Below are positions 51,666 to 60,603 of a stretch of DNA of 64,000 nucleotides, one piece after another (positions within the stretch are counted from its first letter, which is position 1; each line of letters opens with the position of its first letter). Source of the stretch: Prochlorococcus sp. AG-347-J06 (GTDB lineage: Bacteria > Cyanobacteriota > Cyanobacteriia > PCC-6307 > Cyanobiaceae). The position numbers and the translations under genes were made by a program. The stretch is taken from the NCBI GenBank assembly GCA_003281525.1, contig QCBT01000001.1, forward strand, positions 124,001 through 188,000. The letters are read 5' to 3'. The notes under the pieces are model-generated. The model saw only the letters and a program-made list of their open reading frames with translations. It was not told the origin of the DNA and did no database searches.

Positions 51666-52310
51666 ATGCCCTTTGCAAATAATCAAAGAATTACACGTAG
51701 ACGTAGTTCAGCTGGTCCTACACCTCCAAAAAGACCAATAGGTAATAATTCTGAATCAATTGGTAGACAGGCTCAAGGCCCAAGGCCAACTTTCTTGACA
51801 CTAAGGGATCATGGGAAAGTTTTTGTCGCTGATTTGCCAAATTTATCCGATGGTCAATTAGCGCATATTAGTAAAGAAGCTAATGAAGTTTTAAATAGTT
51901 TGGAAAAAAGACTTAGTGATCTTGAAAATGAACCTAATGTTAGTAATCCTGACAACGATACTCTGATAAAAGCTTCTACCAAAAGAGATGTCACACTGAG
52001 GTTTATTAAATCAATAGAAGAAGAACAAGAACATAGAAAGAATAATCCTGCTTTACGAGATGCTGCATCTGAATCGTTACCTAGAACTTTTCTTGAGGTT
52101 GCAAGACATAGATTGCCTGGAGCAACTTTTGATTCACTACTTCGAGAGGCTCTTGAAGCTTGTGCTGTTGATGAAAGTACTGAAGAAAATCAAGTTATTG
52201 ATGAGCCTAAAGAAACTGTAAAAATTATGGATATACCTTCTTCCAACACTAATGCTTCACTTGTTGTTAGTATCGACTCAAGTGATGATTCCAAGAATGA
52301 CTCTATTTGA
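51666..52310 (+). CDS. Conserved hypothetical protein with disordered ends
   Basis: A 214-residue protein. Residues 1-40 are basic and disordered (ITRRRSSAGPTPPKRPIGNN); 40-75 hold FLTLRDHGKVFVADLPNLSD; 75-175 are helical, with ASTKRDVTLRFIKSIEEEQE and EVARHRLPGATFDSLLREAL; the C-terminal 40 are acidic and serine-rich. No membrane segment or catalytic motif. Function unknown. The next small gene overlaps its end. Confidence 0.7.
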   Translation: MPFANNQRITRRRSSAGPTPPKRPIGNNSESIGRQAQGPRPTFLTLRDHGKVFVADLPNLSDGQLAHISKEANEVLNSLEKRLSDLENEPNVSNPDNDTLIKASTKRDVTLRFIKSIEEEQEHRKNNPALRDAASESLPRTFLEVARHRLPGATFDSLLREALEACAVDESTEENQVIDEPKETVKIMDIPSSNTNASLVVSIDSSDDSKNDSI

Positions 52311-52464
52311 TTCAACACAAGAGTTAATAAGTTTTAAAGACCAAAATAATTCAAAAATCAACCTTACTTCAGAGAAAGATCCCATTTTATGTAATCATTG
52401 CAAAAGGACCGCATCAAATGGTGTTAGATGTTTAGGAATGTGTGTAGCAGATAATGATTACTAA
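52297..52464 (+). CDS. Small zinc-ribbon-like protein
   Basis: A 55-residue protein: a polar start MTLFDSTQELISFKDQ and a cysteine cluster CNHCKRTASNGVRCLGMC at 32-49 (C-x2-C and C-x3-C), which looks like a four-cysteine metal site, then VADNDY. I chose the ATG at 52297 (14-base overlap with the gene before); an ATG at 52285 and an earlier in-frame start at 52252 are possible. The tight overlap and the cysteine pattern support a real gene. Function unknown. Confidence 0.6.
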   Translation: MTLFDSTQELISFKDQNNSKINLTSEKDPILCNHCKRTASNGVRCLGMCVADNDY

Positions 52465-52503
52465 AATAATTCAAATTTTTATATAAATAATCTGATGAAA
52501 ATA

Positions 52504-52535
52504 ATTAATAAATCCATTTAATTTTATTTATTAAT
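52504..52535. repeat. AT-rich inverted repeat in the gap before tRNA-Cys
   Basis: ATTAATAAAT at 52504-52513 and ATTTATTAAT at 52526-52535 form a perfect 10-base inverted repeat with a 12-base loop, in the 210-base gap 52465-52674. All A and T, so chance is hard to exclude. I see no gene in the gap. Confidence 0.3.
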
Positions 52536-52674
52536 GGATATAAGGTATTATTTATCAATAAATAAAGAAAAGATTATTTTTCTAATATAAATAAGTAATT
52601 GAAACTTTATAACCTTTATTCGAAATTGAAGTTCTTCGAAAACTTCATAATTAAATGCTTAAAAAAATCAAATA

Positions 52675-52745
52675 AGGCGGCACCCAGATTCGAACTGGGG
52701 ATAAAGGATTTGCAATCCTCTGCCTTACCACTTGGCCATGCCGCC
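52675..52745 (-). tRNA. tRNA-Cys (anticodon GCA)
   Basis: Minus strand: acceptor GGCGGCA pairs with TGCCGCC, anticodon loop TTGCAAA with GCA inside stem AGGAT/ATCCT, T arm CCCAG-TTCGAAT-CTGGG, and discriminator T. The 71 bases fit tRNA-Cys. A hairpin at 52627-52647 (TGAAGTT/AACTTCA) lies 28 bases beyond its 3' end. CCA is not encoded. Confidence 0.97.
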
Positions 52746-52787
52746 GAAAAAGATTCGATTGAGTCTTTTTATGATCTTAACAGTACG

Positions 52788-54017
52788 GTGTCTCATTCTC
52801 TATTATTTATATGCAATGGTCATGGAGAAGATGTAATCGCATCGCAAATAATAAAAATATTATTAAAAAAATTAAAAAATAAAAATATTGAAGTTTTGCC
52901 GTTAGTAGGAAATGGAGATGTATTTGATTCCATAAAATCAAAGAATTTTCGTAAAATAGGATATTTAAAAGAACTGCCTAGTGGAGGTTTTAGTAATCAA
53001 AGTCTGAAGGGATTTGTGCTTGATTTGCTCGCAGGATTTTTGATTTATAATTTAAGAAATTTTCTACTTGTCAAACAGAAGTCAAAACATAATTGCAAAA
53101 TTGTCGCAGTAGGCGATTTCTTGCCATTACTTTACGCCTGGAGTTCAGAATGCGAATTTAGTTTCATTGGAACTCCAAAAAGTGATCATACTTGGAGTAG
53201 TGGGCCAGGTTGGGATTTAAGCGATTTTTATCATAGCTTGAAAGGTTCTGAATGGGATCCATGGGAAATGTTTTTAATGAAATCTCCAAGATGTAAAAAT
53301 TTAATTATGAGAGATAAAATTACAGCTAATAATTTGAATATGAAAAATATTGATGCAAAATACTTGGGCAATCCAATGATGGATTTTGTTAATGCAACAA
53401 ACGATAAGATATCAAATATTATTTCTTTTAACAGGGTTATTTTATTAGTTGGAAGTAGATACCCTGAAGCTCTTAAAAATCTTGATAATTTTCTTAATTG
53501 TTTGCAAGATTGTGATTTATCAAAAGATTTGGTAATTCTTTTGCCTTTGAGCATTAATGCGGATGTGATTAAAGTTCAAAGTTATTTAAATAAATATGGT
53601 TTTATAAAACAGAGTAAAGTTAAATTTCTAATTGATGAAGATTCAGTATGGAAAAAGAAAGATCAATATGTAGTGATTGGAAAAGGTAAATTCAATTCAT
53701 GGGCCAATATGGCAGAAGTTGGCTTGTCTAATGCAGGAACTGCTACAGAGCAAATTGCTGGCCTTGGAATTCCATCTCTTTCTCTACCTGGACCTGGACC
53801 ACAATTTACAAAATCATTTGCAAAAAGGCAATCAAGATTATTGGGAGGTAGTGTTTTAGTTTGTAAGAACAAAAAAATTCTTTTAAAACGTTTAAGTTTA
53901 CTTTTGAAAGGGAAAGTTGATAGGTTAGAACAAGCAAAAATTGGGAAAAAAAGAATGGGGGAATCAGGAGCAAGTAAGAAAATCGTAGATGCCATAAACC
54001 TTCATTTGTTATCTTAG
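52788..54017 (+). CDS. LpxB-like (lipid-A-disaccharide synthase-related) glycosyltransferase
   Basis: A reading frame extends upstream through the tRNA-Cys gene, but the first sensible start after it is GTG at 52788, giving a 409-residue protein beginning MSHSLLFICNGHGEDVIA. It resembles a cyanobacterial LpxB-related family: GHGED near the start, VLPLVGNGDVF, VAVGDFLPLLYAW, GTPKSDHTW, YLGNPMMDF, then NMAEVGLSNAGTATEQIAGL and PSLSLPGPGPQFTKSFAKRQ in the nucleotide-sugar part. It has a GT-B-like layout. Whether it makes a lipid A disaccharide is uncertain; true lpxB may exist elsewhere. Confidence 0.8.
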   Translation: MSHSLLFICNGHGEDVIASQIIKILLKKLKNKNIEVLPLVGNGDVFDSIKSKNFRKIGYLKELPSGGFSNQSLKGFVLDLLAGFLIYNLRNFLLVKQKSKHNCKIVAVGDFLPLLYAWSSECEFSFIGTPKSDHTWSSGPGWDLSDFYHSLKGSEWDPWEMFLMKSPRCKNLIMRDKITANNLNMKNIDAKYLGNPMMDFVNATNDKISNIISFNRVILLVGSRYPEALKNLDNFLNCLQDCDLSKDLVILLPLSINADVIKVQSYLNKYGFIKQSKVKFLIDEDSVWKKKDQYVVIGKGKFNSWANMAEVGLSNAGTATEQIAGLGIPSLSLPGPGPQFTKSFAKRQSRLLGGSVLVCKNKKILLKRLSLLLKGKVDRLEQAKIGKKRMGESGASKKIVDAINLHLLS

Positions 54018-54052
54018 TAAATGGCACATGCTTATTTATTATTAATTCTTTT

Positions 54053-54319
54053 ATGTATCCAATAAATGATCGTCAATATCTAAAAATTTGTGCAGAGATT
54101 GCAAAAATTATGAGTATAAGCTTATCTTCTGCTAAGAAGAAAGTAGAAATTCAAATTGCAAAAGAAGGCTCGAAAACTATTCAAGAAAAAATAAAAGTTG
54201 CTCAAAATGTCTTAAAAATTTGTGAAAAAAATGATGGAGATAAATTAAGTTCTTCAAGAATACTTGATAAGCTTATGGAAACTCTTGATGGTGAAGATAA
54301 TTTTTTAACTGAAGATTGA
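54053..54319 (+). CDS. Small conserved hypothetical protein
   Basis: An 88-residue charged, helical protein (DRQYLKICAEIAKIMSISLS, SAKKKVEIQIAKEGSKTIQE) with an acidic C-terminus. No signal, cysteine motif or membrane helix. Starts 35 bases after the LpxB-like gene and ends 3 bases before the convergent nuclease. Function unknown. Confidence 0.6.
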   Translation: MYPINDRQYLKICAEIAKIMSISLSSAKKKVEIQIAKEGSKTIQEKIKVAQNVLKICEKNDGDKLSSSRILDKLMETLDGEDNFLTED

Positions 54320-54322
54320 TTC

Positions 54323-54958
54323 TTAATGTTCAAATATATTTGAAAACTTTAGTATGTCTAAATCAGCATGTACAACAACTGTTTCGAAACATTTTTGAGC
54401 TAATTCATATCTATTTTCTCTTTCTAAGATAACTTTTAATTTATGCATAGCTTCAATTAAATATCTAACATCATTTGCTGCATAATCTAATTGATCTTTT
54501 GTTAAATTTTCGTTGCTACCCCAATCACTACTTTGCGAGCTTTTGTCCAGTTCTATCCCTAACAATTCATTTATTAAATCTTTTAAACCGTGTTTATTTG
54601 TATAAGTTCTTGCCAACTTACTAGCAATTTTTGTACAAAAAATATTTTTTGTATTAATTTCAAGATTGCATTTTAGAGCTGCTACATCAAATCTCGCATA
54701 GTGAAATATTTTAGTGATTTTTTCATCTTCAAGAAGAGCTTTCAAATGAGGTGAAGAAGATTTATTAAGTTCGATTTTTATACAGGATGTTCTTTTAAAT
54801 TCATTACATATTTGTACTAAACAGAGTCTATCTCTTCCATGAATTAAACCCATTGCTTCAGTGTCTATAGCTAGATAGGATGATTTTTTATAAAGATTGT
54901 ATAAATCTGCTGATAAATCGCTATAAAGAAGATCAATATTGTTATTTTCAATAGTCAT
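54323..54958 (-). CDS. RNase D-like 3'-5' exonuclease
   Basis: A 211-residue DEDD exonuclease without the HRDC domains of E. coli RNase D. Exo I: LAIDTEAMGL with Asp32 and Glu34; exo II: HYARFDVAALK with the Asp; exo III: LDYAANDVRYLIE with Tyr and Asp. KDLINELLGIELDKSSQSSD is the typical RNase D middle. It probably trims tRNA or other small-RNA 3' ends; DNA cannot be excluded. Confidence 0.87.
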   Translation of the reverse strand: MTIENNNIDLLYSDLSADLYNLYKKSSYLAIDTEAMGLIHGRDRLCLVQICNEFKRTSCIKIELNKSSSPHLKALLEDEKITKIFHYARFDVAALKCNLEINTKNIFCTKIASKLARTYTNKHGLKDLINELLGIELDKSSQSSDWGSNENLTKDQLDYAANDVRYLIEAMHKLKVILERENRYELAQKCFETVVVHADLDILKFSNIFEH

Positions 54959-55122
54959 TTTTAGTAAGTAATTAAAGTAATTTAGGATTTAGAATATTAC
55001 TTAAGATTTTATTTAATTAAGAATTTTTATCTAATAAGAATATTTTACAGAATAATTATAAAAAAATATAATATGATGTAACTTTAATTTTTATTCTCGA
55101 GTTACTAGAAAAAATTTATTTA

Positions 55123-55680
55123 ATGTCCTATTCCTTAAATTCAACATTATTGCTGACAATTCTCTTGGCCATAGGATTATTTTTTTTTCTTAGGGCTTCC
55201 AGTAAAGATAGAACAACCATCGTTGAGATTTCATCTTCTCAGCAGCCAGTTAAGGTTTTAAATAGTTTATGTGAATGGCTTAATTTGAGAGGATGGAGGC
55301 AAACAGGAGGAGATTTTGAACAAAGAATTTTAATATTCAAAGGTCAAGTTGTTTCTAGTAAATTTTTAGCAATTTTTTTAGGTTTTCTTGGCGGTTTTGG
55401 TTCTTGTGCTTTGGGATTAGTAATTATTCAAATATATCCTGAATTAGGTTGGTGGCCTATTCTTTTGGGATTAATTGGCGGCCCTGTGTCTGGGATTGTT
55501 TATTTTAAGAAATCAGCAAGAGAGGAGAAATTTGAATTAAGGTTGATCAACGAAAATGAAAAAGATTCAACTTTCATGAGACTAAGAGCGCATAGGGATG
55601 AATTAATTTCTTTAGAAAATGAACTTGGAGAAAAACTTGAATTGAAAAGTGACGGCTCTTTATTTAAAACACCTATTTAA
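55123..55680 (+). CDS. Membrane protein, possible cofactor assembly of complex C (CCB-like) factor
   Basis: A 185-residue protein with one N-terminal helix (LLLTILLAIGLFFFLRAS) and two central helices (FLAIFLGFLGGFGSCALGLV and WWPILLGLIGGPVSGIVYF), and soluble parts between and after them. The stretch SSKDRTTIVEI...LCEWLNLRGWRQ...ILIFKGQV recalls cyanobacterial homologues of plastid CCB proteins that attach heme ci to cytochrome b6. This is memory-based resemblance; if right it would help mature cytochrome b6f in the thylakoid. Monocistronic, 164-base leader. Confidence 0.65.
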   Translation: MSYSLNSTLLLTILLAIGLFFFLRASSKDRTTIVEISSSQQPVKVLNSLCEWLNLRGWRQTGGDFEQRILIFKGQVVSSKFLAIFLGFLGGFGSCALGLVIIQIYPELGWWPILLGLIGGPVSGIVYFKKSAREEKFELRLINENEKDSTFMRLRAHRDELISLENELGEKLELKSDGSLFKTPI

Positions 55681-55708
55681 GATACTTTAAAATTTTATTT
55701 GATAATTT

Positions 55709-56737
55709 TTAATCAAAAATATTATTCTCTATACAGAATTTCTCTAACTCTTTATCATTGAACCAATCTTGGGGTTTTGTAAAAATTGATGTGAGAAATT
55801 CCTCTCGAGAACCCTTTTTAGCTTTATATCCATATTCCCATCTAGCTAAAGGCGGCAAGGACATTAATATCGATTCAGTTCTGCCATTTGTTTGTAGTCC
55901 AAAAATCGTTCCTCTATCCCAAACTAAATTGAATTCGACATATCTACCTCTTCGATATAGCTGGAATTCTCTTTCCTTCGTTGAATATGTTTGAGAAGCT
56001 CTTTTTTCAATAATGGGCAAATATGAAGGGAGGAATGCCTGCCCACAGTTTTCTGCTAAAGAAAATAAATTATCCCAATTTAAATCAAATCTTCCAATAT
56101 TTTGCGAAGTTTTTGATGCCTCTCCATTTTGATTATTTCCTCTATAAATATTGCCTGAACCATCTTGATAATCATAAAAAATACCTCCTATTCCTCTAGA
56201 TTCATTTCTATGCTTCAAGAAGAAATATTCATCACACCATGGTTTGAAAACTTTATGTAAATCTTGATCAATTTTTTCACAAGCTTTTTTATGCTCATCA
56301 TGAAAATTCCTTACATCAGAAAGATAAGGATAAAAAGGGGTTAAGTCTGCACCTCCTCCAAACCACCAAACAGGACCAGCTTCGAAATATCGATAATTCA
56401 GATGAACTGTAGGAATAAAAGGATTCTTAGGATGCAAAACCATAGAAGTTCCCGTGGCAAACCATTTATGACCTTTTGCTTCGGGCCTCTGAGAGATTAT
56501 AGATTGAGGTAATTCTTTCCCCTGTACTTCCGAGAAATTTACGCCTGCTTGCTCAAAAATAGAACCATTTTTCAATACTCTTGATCTGCCACCGCCACCT
56601 TCTTCCCTTAGCCATGATTCTTCTATAAATTTTCCTTTTCCATCTACATTTTCAAGTCCTGAACAAATTTTGTCTTGTAGAGTTAATAAGAGATTTTTAG
56701 TTTTTTCTCTCGAGTTTTTAGGAGGTTCTTTCAACAT
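55709..56737 (-). CDS. hemF: Oxygen-dependent coproporphyrinogen III oxidase
   Basis: Oxidative decarboxylation of coproporphyrinogen III to protoporphyrinogen IX in heme and chlorophyll synthesis, using O2. The 342-residue protein has [34 protein letters not shown] with [37 protein letters not shown] and [12 protein letters not shown]. All the known signatures of HemF are present. Divergent from mrp across 159 bases. Confidence 0.97.
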   Translation of the reverse strand: MLKEPPKNSREKTKNLLLTLQDKICSGLENVDGKGKFIEESWLREEGGGGRSRVLKNGSIFEQAGVNFSEVQGKELPQSIISQRPEAKGHKWFATGTSMVLHPKNPFIPTVHLNYRYFEAGPVWWFGGGADLTPFYPYLSDVRNFHDEHKKACEKIDQDLHKVFKPWCDEYFFLKHRNESRGIGGIFYDYQDGSGNIYRGNNQNGEASKTSQNIGRFDLNWDNLFSLAENCGQAFLPSYLPIIEKRASQTYSTKEREFQLYRRGRYVEFNLVWDRGTIFGLQTNGRTESILMSLPPLARWEYGYKAKKGSREEFLTSIFTKPQDWFNDKELEKFCIENNIFD

Positions 56738-56896
56738 GTATTTAGTAAATCTTGAAGAAAAAAATTTTTTTGGTTAATTATAAGTTTCTCTTTATAATTT
56801 CTCTTAGGGGGACCCAATTGCCTATTATTTGATAGTTCGACATAGTTCTTAATCTTTTAAACAGTCGACTACCTTGTCAAAATATTTAAAAATTTA

Positions 56897-57967
56897 ATGA
56901 CCACAATAGAAGATGCGAATTTAGCTTTACAAAAAGTTCTAGATGCTGGATCACAGAAAAATGTAATTGAATTAGCTTGGATTAAAAATGTAAGAGTGAC
57001 TATACCGAGAGTAATCGTAACATTATCATTACCATCGTTTGCAAATTCTCAGAGAGATAGAATTGTTCAAGAGGTTAGGGAATTACTTCTGGATTTTGAA
57101 GATATTGATGATGTTCAAATAGAGTTAGACAATAATCCCTCCAAAACAGAATCTCAAAATCAAAGTAAAGCGCCTGAGTTGCAGAAGATTGATGGCATCC
57201 GACATATCATAGCTGTAAGTAGTGGTAAAGGTGGAGTTGGGAAAAGTACCATTGCAGTTAATCTCGCTTGTTCTCTAGCTAAATTAGGCTTAAAAACTGG
57301 TTTGCTGGATGCGGATATCTATGGACCTAATACTCCCTCAATGATGGGGGTTGCCGAACAGAATCCAAAAGTAACAGAAGGTAGTGGCAGTGATCAAAGG
57401 TTAATACCAATAAATAAATATGGAATTTCACTGGTATCAATGGGTTTCCTCATAGAAGAAGGTCAGCCAGTTATATGGAGAGGACCAATGCTTAATAGTA
57501 TTATCCGACAATTTTTATACCAAGTTGAATGGAACAATCTTGATTTTTTGGTCATTGACTTGCCTCCAGGAACAGGAGACGCTCAAATATCCCTTTCTCA
57601 ATCTGTCCCTATTTCTGGAGCTATAGTTGTCACTACTCCTCAACAAGTATCTTTGCAAGATGCAAGGAGAGGATTGGCAATGTTTAAACAACTCGGAGTA
57701 CCTTTACTTGGAATTGTAGAAAATATGTCAGTATTTATTCCGCCAGATATGCCAGGTAAAAAATATGAAATTTTTGGTAAAGGTGGTGGTCAAACACTAG
57801 CTAAAGAAAATGACTTACCATTATTAGCTCAAATTCCTATTGAAATCCCTCTCGTTGATGATAGTAATAGAGGTGTACCAATCTCAATAAGCCAGCCCAA
57901 TAAAGAAAGTTCTGTTGTATTTGGTAATTTAGCTCAAACAATTAAGAATCAATTTGTTAATAGTTAA
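56897..57967 (+). CDS. mrp: Mrp/ApbC-family P-loop ATPase (iron-sulfur cluster carrier)
   Basis: A 356-residue protein with an N-terminal MIP18/DUF59 domain (about 5-75) and a MinD-like ATPase: deviant Walker A SSGKGGVGKSTIAVNLACSL (108-127), DADIYGPNTPSMMG, VSMGFLIEEGQPVIWRGPML, Walker B DFLVIDLPPGTGDAQ and TTPQQVSLQDARRGL. The family carries 4Fe-4S clusters; plastid HCF101 serves photosystem I. The usual CxxC after VENMS is replaced by VFIPPDMPGKKYEIFG, so cluster binding must use other residues or differ. rodA begins 3 bases after the stop. Confidence 0.93.
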   Translation: MTTIEDANLALQKVLDAGSQKNVIELAWIKNVRVTIPRVIVTLSLPSFANSQRDRIVQEVRELLLDFEDIDDVQIELDNNPSKTESQNQSKAPELQKIDGIRHIIAVSSGKGGVGKSTIAVNLACSLAKLGLKTGLLDADIYGPNTPSMMGVAEQNPKVTEGSGSDQRLIPINKYGISLVSMGFLIEEGQPVIWRGPMLNSIIRQFLYQVEWNNLDFLVIDLPPGTGDAQISLSQSVPISGAIVVTTPQQVSLQDARRGLAMFKQLGVPLLGIVENMSVFIPPDMPGKKYEIFGKGGGQTLAKENDLPLLAQIPIEIPLVDDSNRGVPISISQPNKESSVVFGNLAQTIKNQFVNS

Positions 57968-57970
57968 TTG

Positions 57971-59239
57971 ATGTTCAAGAGAATTTCTTTATCAAATAAC
58001 AGAGGATTTTTACAAAAAAAAGACAACTTTAATAGAGGTTTTTTATTTTCTCCACTACTTATAATTCCCCTGTTGTTAGTTATTATTTCTGGTCTATTAA
58101 TAAAAAGTATACAAGGTGATTTTTTAGTATCAAACTATTTAGGTCATATCCTAACTGGTTTTTTAGGTTATTTTTTAGCATTTTTTATTTCTTATATACC
58201 GTTAGAGAGACTTAGAAAGTATGTTGTTCCGTTTTATTTGTGTAATTTAATATCCTTATTACTAGTTTATTTTTTTGGGATTTCAGTTTCTGGAGCCCAA
58301 AGATGGCTAAACTTGGGCATCTTTTCTTTTCAGCCTTCAGAAGTAGCTAAACTCAGTACCGTATTAATTCTCGCTTTAGTACTCGACAAAAAAATAATTC
58401 TTAGAATAAGAGATTTAGTATTGCCATTATTAGGGGTGTTTATTCCTTGGTTATTAATTTTCTTTCAACCAGATTTAGGTACCTCATTAGTTTTACTTGT
58501 TTTTACAGGTGTGATGCTCTATTGGTCGCAAATGCCCATAGAGTGGATTTTGATATTAGTGTTTTGTATTACTACTTCTGCATTATATCTAACGTTACCA
58601 ATTCTTCTGATTTTCTGGATTCCATTTATAGGATATCTTGCTTATAGATCTTCAAAAAAGAAAATTATTTTTTCTGCTCTAGCTATTTCGTTCCATTTAT
58701 TAGTGGCAAAATTGACTCCAATTTTGTGGCAATATGGCTTAAAACAATATCAAAAAGATAGATTAGTTTTATTTTTAGATCCAAATAGAGATCCATTAGG
58801 TGGCGGATATCATTTGATACAGAGTCAAATTGCAATTGGTTCTGGAGGATTATTTGGGACTGGTCTGCTACAAGGCAAGCTGACTAATTTGCAATTTATA
58901 CCCGAACAACATACTGATTTTATATTCAGTGCTTTAGGTGAAGAATTAGGTTTTGTGGGTTGCACTATAGTCTTATTTTTGTTCTTTTTTTTGATTAAAA
59001 AACTTATTAATACTGCAACAATGGCTAGGACTAACTTTGAATCTCTAATTGTTATTGGAATAGCCTCAACTTTTTTATTTCAAATAATTATTAACATATT
59101 TATGACTATTGGATTAGGACCAGTTACTGGGATTCCCCTTCCTTTTATGAGCTATGGTCGAACGTCATTGGTGATTAATTTTATATCTATTGGATTTGTT
59201 TTATCCATATTGAAACGTTCTAGATCACTAAGAAGTTGA
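57971..59239 (+). CDS. rodA: Peptidoglycan glycosyltransferase / rod shape protein RodA
   Basis: SEDS-family membrane glycosyltransferase of side-wall synthesis. The 422-residue protein has about ten helices; SGAQRWLNLGIFSFQPSEVA, FFQPDLGTSLVLLV (catalytic Asp), FIPEQHTDFIFSALGEELGF and the RodA-type GPVTGIPLPFMSYGRTS identify it as RodA rather than FtsW. The Gly-Arg-Thr-Ser replaces the common Gly-Gly-Ser-Ser. I use the ATG at 57971 instead of the TTG just before it. It works with MreBCD encoded at 17462-19786; here it sits between mrp and a histidine kinase. Confidence 0.92.
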   Translation: MFKRISLSNNRGFLQKKDNFNRGFLFSPLLIIPLLLVIISGLLIKSIQGDFLVSNYLGHILTGFLGYFLAFFISYIPLERLRKYVVPFYLCNLISLLLVYFFGISVSGAQRWLNLGIFSFQPSEVAKLSTVLILALVLDKKIILRIRDLVLPLLGVFIPWLLIFFQPDLGTSLVLLVFTGVMLYWSQMPIEWILILVFCITTSALYLTLPILLIFWIPFIGYLAYRSSKKKIIFSALAISFHLLVAKLTPILWQYGLKQYQKDRLVLFLDPNRDPLGGGYHLIQSQIAIGSGGLFGTGLLQGKLTNLQFIPEQHTDFIFSALGEELGFVGCTIVLFLFFFLIKKLINTATMARTNFESLIVIGIASTFLFQIIINIFMTIGLGPVTGIPLPFMSYGRTSLVINFISIGFVLSILKRSRSLRS

Positions 59240-60603
59240 TGAAATCGCAAATAACTATAAAAAAAATTCAAGAGCTTTTGTTTAGAGGATTTCAAACAAT
59301 ATATGTGGATGATGATACATCCAGAAGAATGTGGTGGGCTTCTTTAGAAGTTATTCAAAAAAATTTCCTATCTCAGAATTATAAACACGGGGGGATTTGG
59401 GTTGCCTCGCCTTTGCCAGCATTTAATGATAAAAAATTTTTAAATCAACTTTATGGATGGCTTTGGTCTCCTGAGGGGTTTCCATACTTTCAAAATGAGA
59501 ATGCAGGTTTTTTACCAGTCAACAATTCAGAAAAGATAAAAAAAGATTTCGAATTAGTAAGTAACTATAAAGTCTTAAATCTTTGTCAAGAAGATGGCTA
59601 TGAACCTTTTTTGATGATAATCACCCCAAATTTTCAATGCGTATTATCAATTGTAGGAGAAAAAGATAAGAAAATTCTATTAATGAAGTGTGATGAAGAG
59701 AGCCTAAAACTTTCTATTGAATTAATGCATGCAAAATTAAGTCAAGAAAATCATGAGGAAGGAGTAAAATTTCGTAATGCAATCAATAATTTAGGTAACC
59801 TAAAAATTAACAATCAATTTGAAAAATTATTTTGGCCAATATTATCGGCAAAATTAGCAAATATTTCACCAAATCATAATATACAGAATCCTGTGAAAAA
59901 TGATAAAAAATATGTGCAAATAACTGAAGCAAAATTATTACGTGCAATTTCTCATGAAGTAAGAACTCCTTTAGCAACAATAAGAACCCTAATAAGTTCT
60001 ACTTTAAAAAAATATAAAATGGATGAGTCAATGAGAAATCGTTTAATTCAAATAGATAATGAATGTAATGAACAAATTGATAGGTTTGGTTTAATCTTTA
60101 ATGCAGCAGAATTAGTTAGTAATGAAGTGCCATCATTGAATAACTTGGCGAAAATTAATTTAGCCGAAATTTTCAAAAAGCTTGCTCCTTTGTGGAATAA
60201 ACAATTAAATCGACGTGGTATTGCTTTAAAGATAGATATCCCCAAACAACTTCCACATATTTTGAGTGATTCTGAAAAATTAGAATTAATGTTAAGAGGA
60301 TTAATTGATAAAAATACTAGAGGATTAAAAGAAGGTAGTACATTGATTTTAGAATTAAGACCAGCTGGTCAAAAACTGAAACTTCAACTCAAAGTAAACA
60401 AATTGGATAATAATCAAAAAGAAATTCTCAAAAAAGATAAGGGTTCTGATATTGGTCCTGTTTTAAATTGGAACCCTCAAACTGGCAGTTTACAACTTAG
60501 TCAAAATGCCACTCAAAAGTTGTTAGCGAGTTTAGGAGGGCACGTGACACAAAGACGTGATACAGGTTTGACAGTATTTTTTCCGATTTCAGATGCAAAA
60601 TGA
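59239..60603 (+). CDS. Histidine kinase with degenerate ATP-binding domain
   Basis: A 454-residue soluble protein whose ATG overlaps the rodA stop (TGATG). Residues 1-215 form an unrecognised sensor part (QTIYVDDDTSRRMWWASLEV, GGIWVASPLPAFNDKKFLNQ, GWLWSPEGFPYFQ). A HisKA dimerisation helix with LLRAISHEVRTPLATIRTL (233-251) gives an intact H box, His239. In the catalytic domain the N box is LMLRGLIDKNTRGL and the D-x-G-x-G and G-x-G boxes cannot be found, so ATP binding is doubtful. No membrane segment; no response regulator gene adjacent. Confidence 0.85.
   Translation: MKSQITIKKIQELLFRGFQTIYVDDDTSRRMWWASLEVIQKNFLSQNYKHGGIWVASPLPAFNDKKFLNQLYGWLWSPEGFPYFQNENAGFLPVNNSEKIKKDFELVSNYKVLNLCQEDGYEPFLMIITPNFQCVLSIVGEKDKKILLMKCDEESLKLSIELMHAKLSQENHEEGVKFRNAINNLGNLKINNQFEKLFWPILSAKLANISPNHNIQNPVKNDKKYVQITEAKLLRAISHEVRTPLATIRTLISSTLKKYKMDESMRNRLIQIDNECNEQIDRFGLIFNAAELVSNEVPSLNNLAKINLAEIFKKLAPLWNKQLNRRGIALKIDIPKQLPHILSDSEKLELMLRGLIDKNTRGLKEGSTLILELRPAGQKLKLQLKVNKLDNNQKEILKKDKGSDIGPVLNWNPQTGSLQLSQNATQKLLASLGGHVTQRRDTGLTVFFPISDAK

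Noticed and set aside
53231-53995. Two minus-strand frames of about 110 codons within the LpxB-like gene
   Set aside because: Shadows of the plus-strand gene; neither shows domain features, and the plus-strand protein is continuous with its family pattern.
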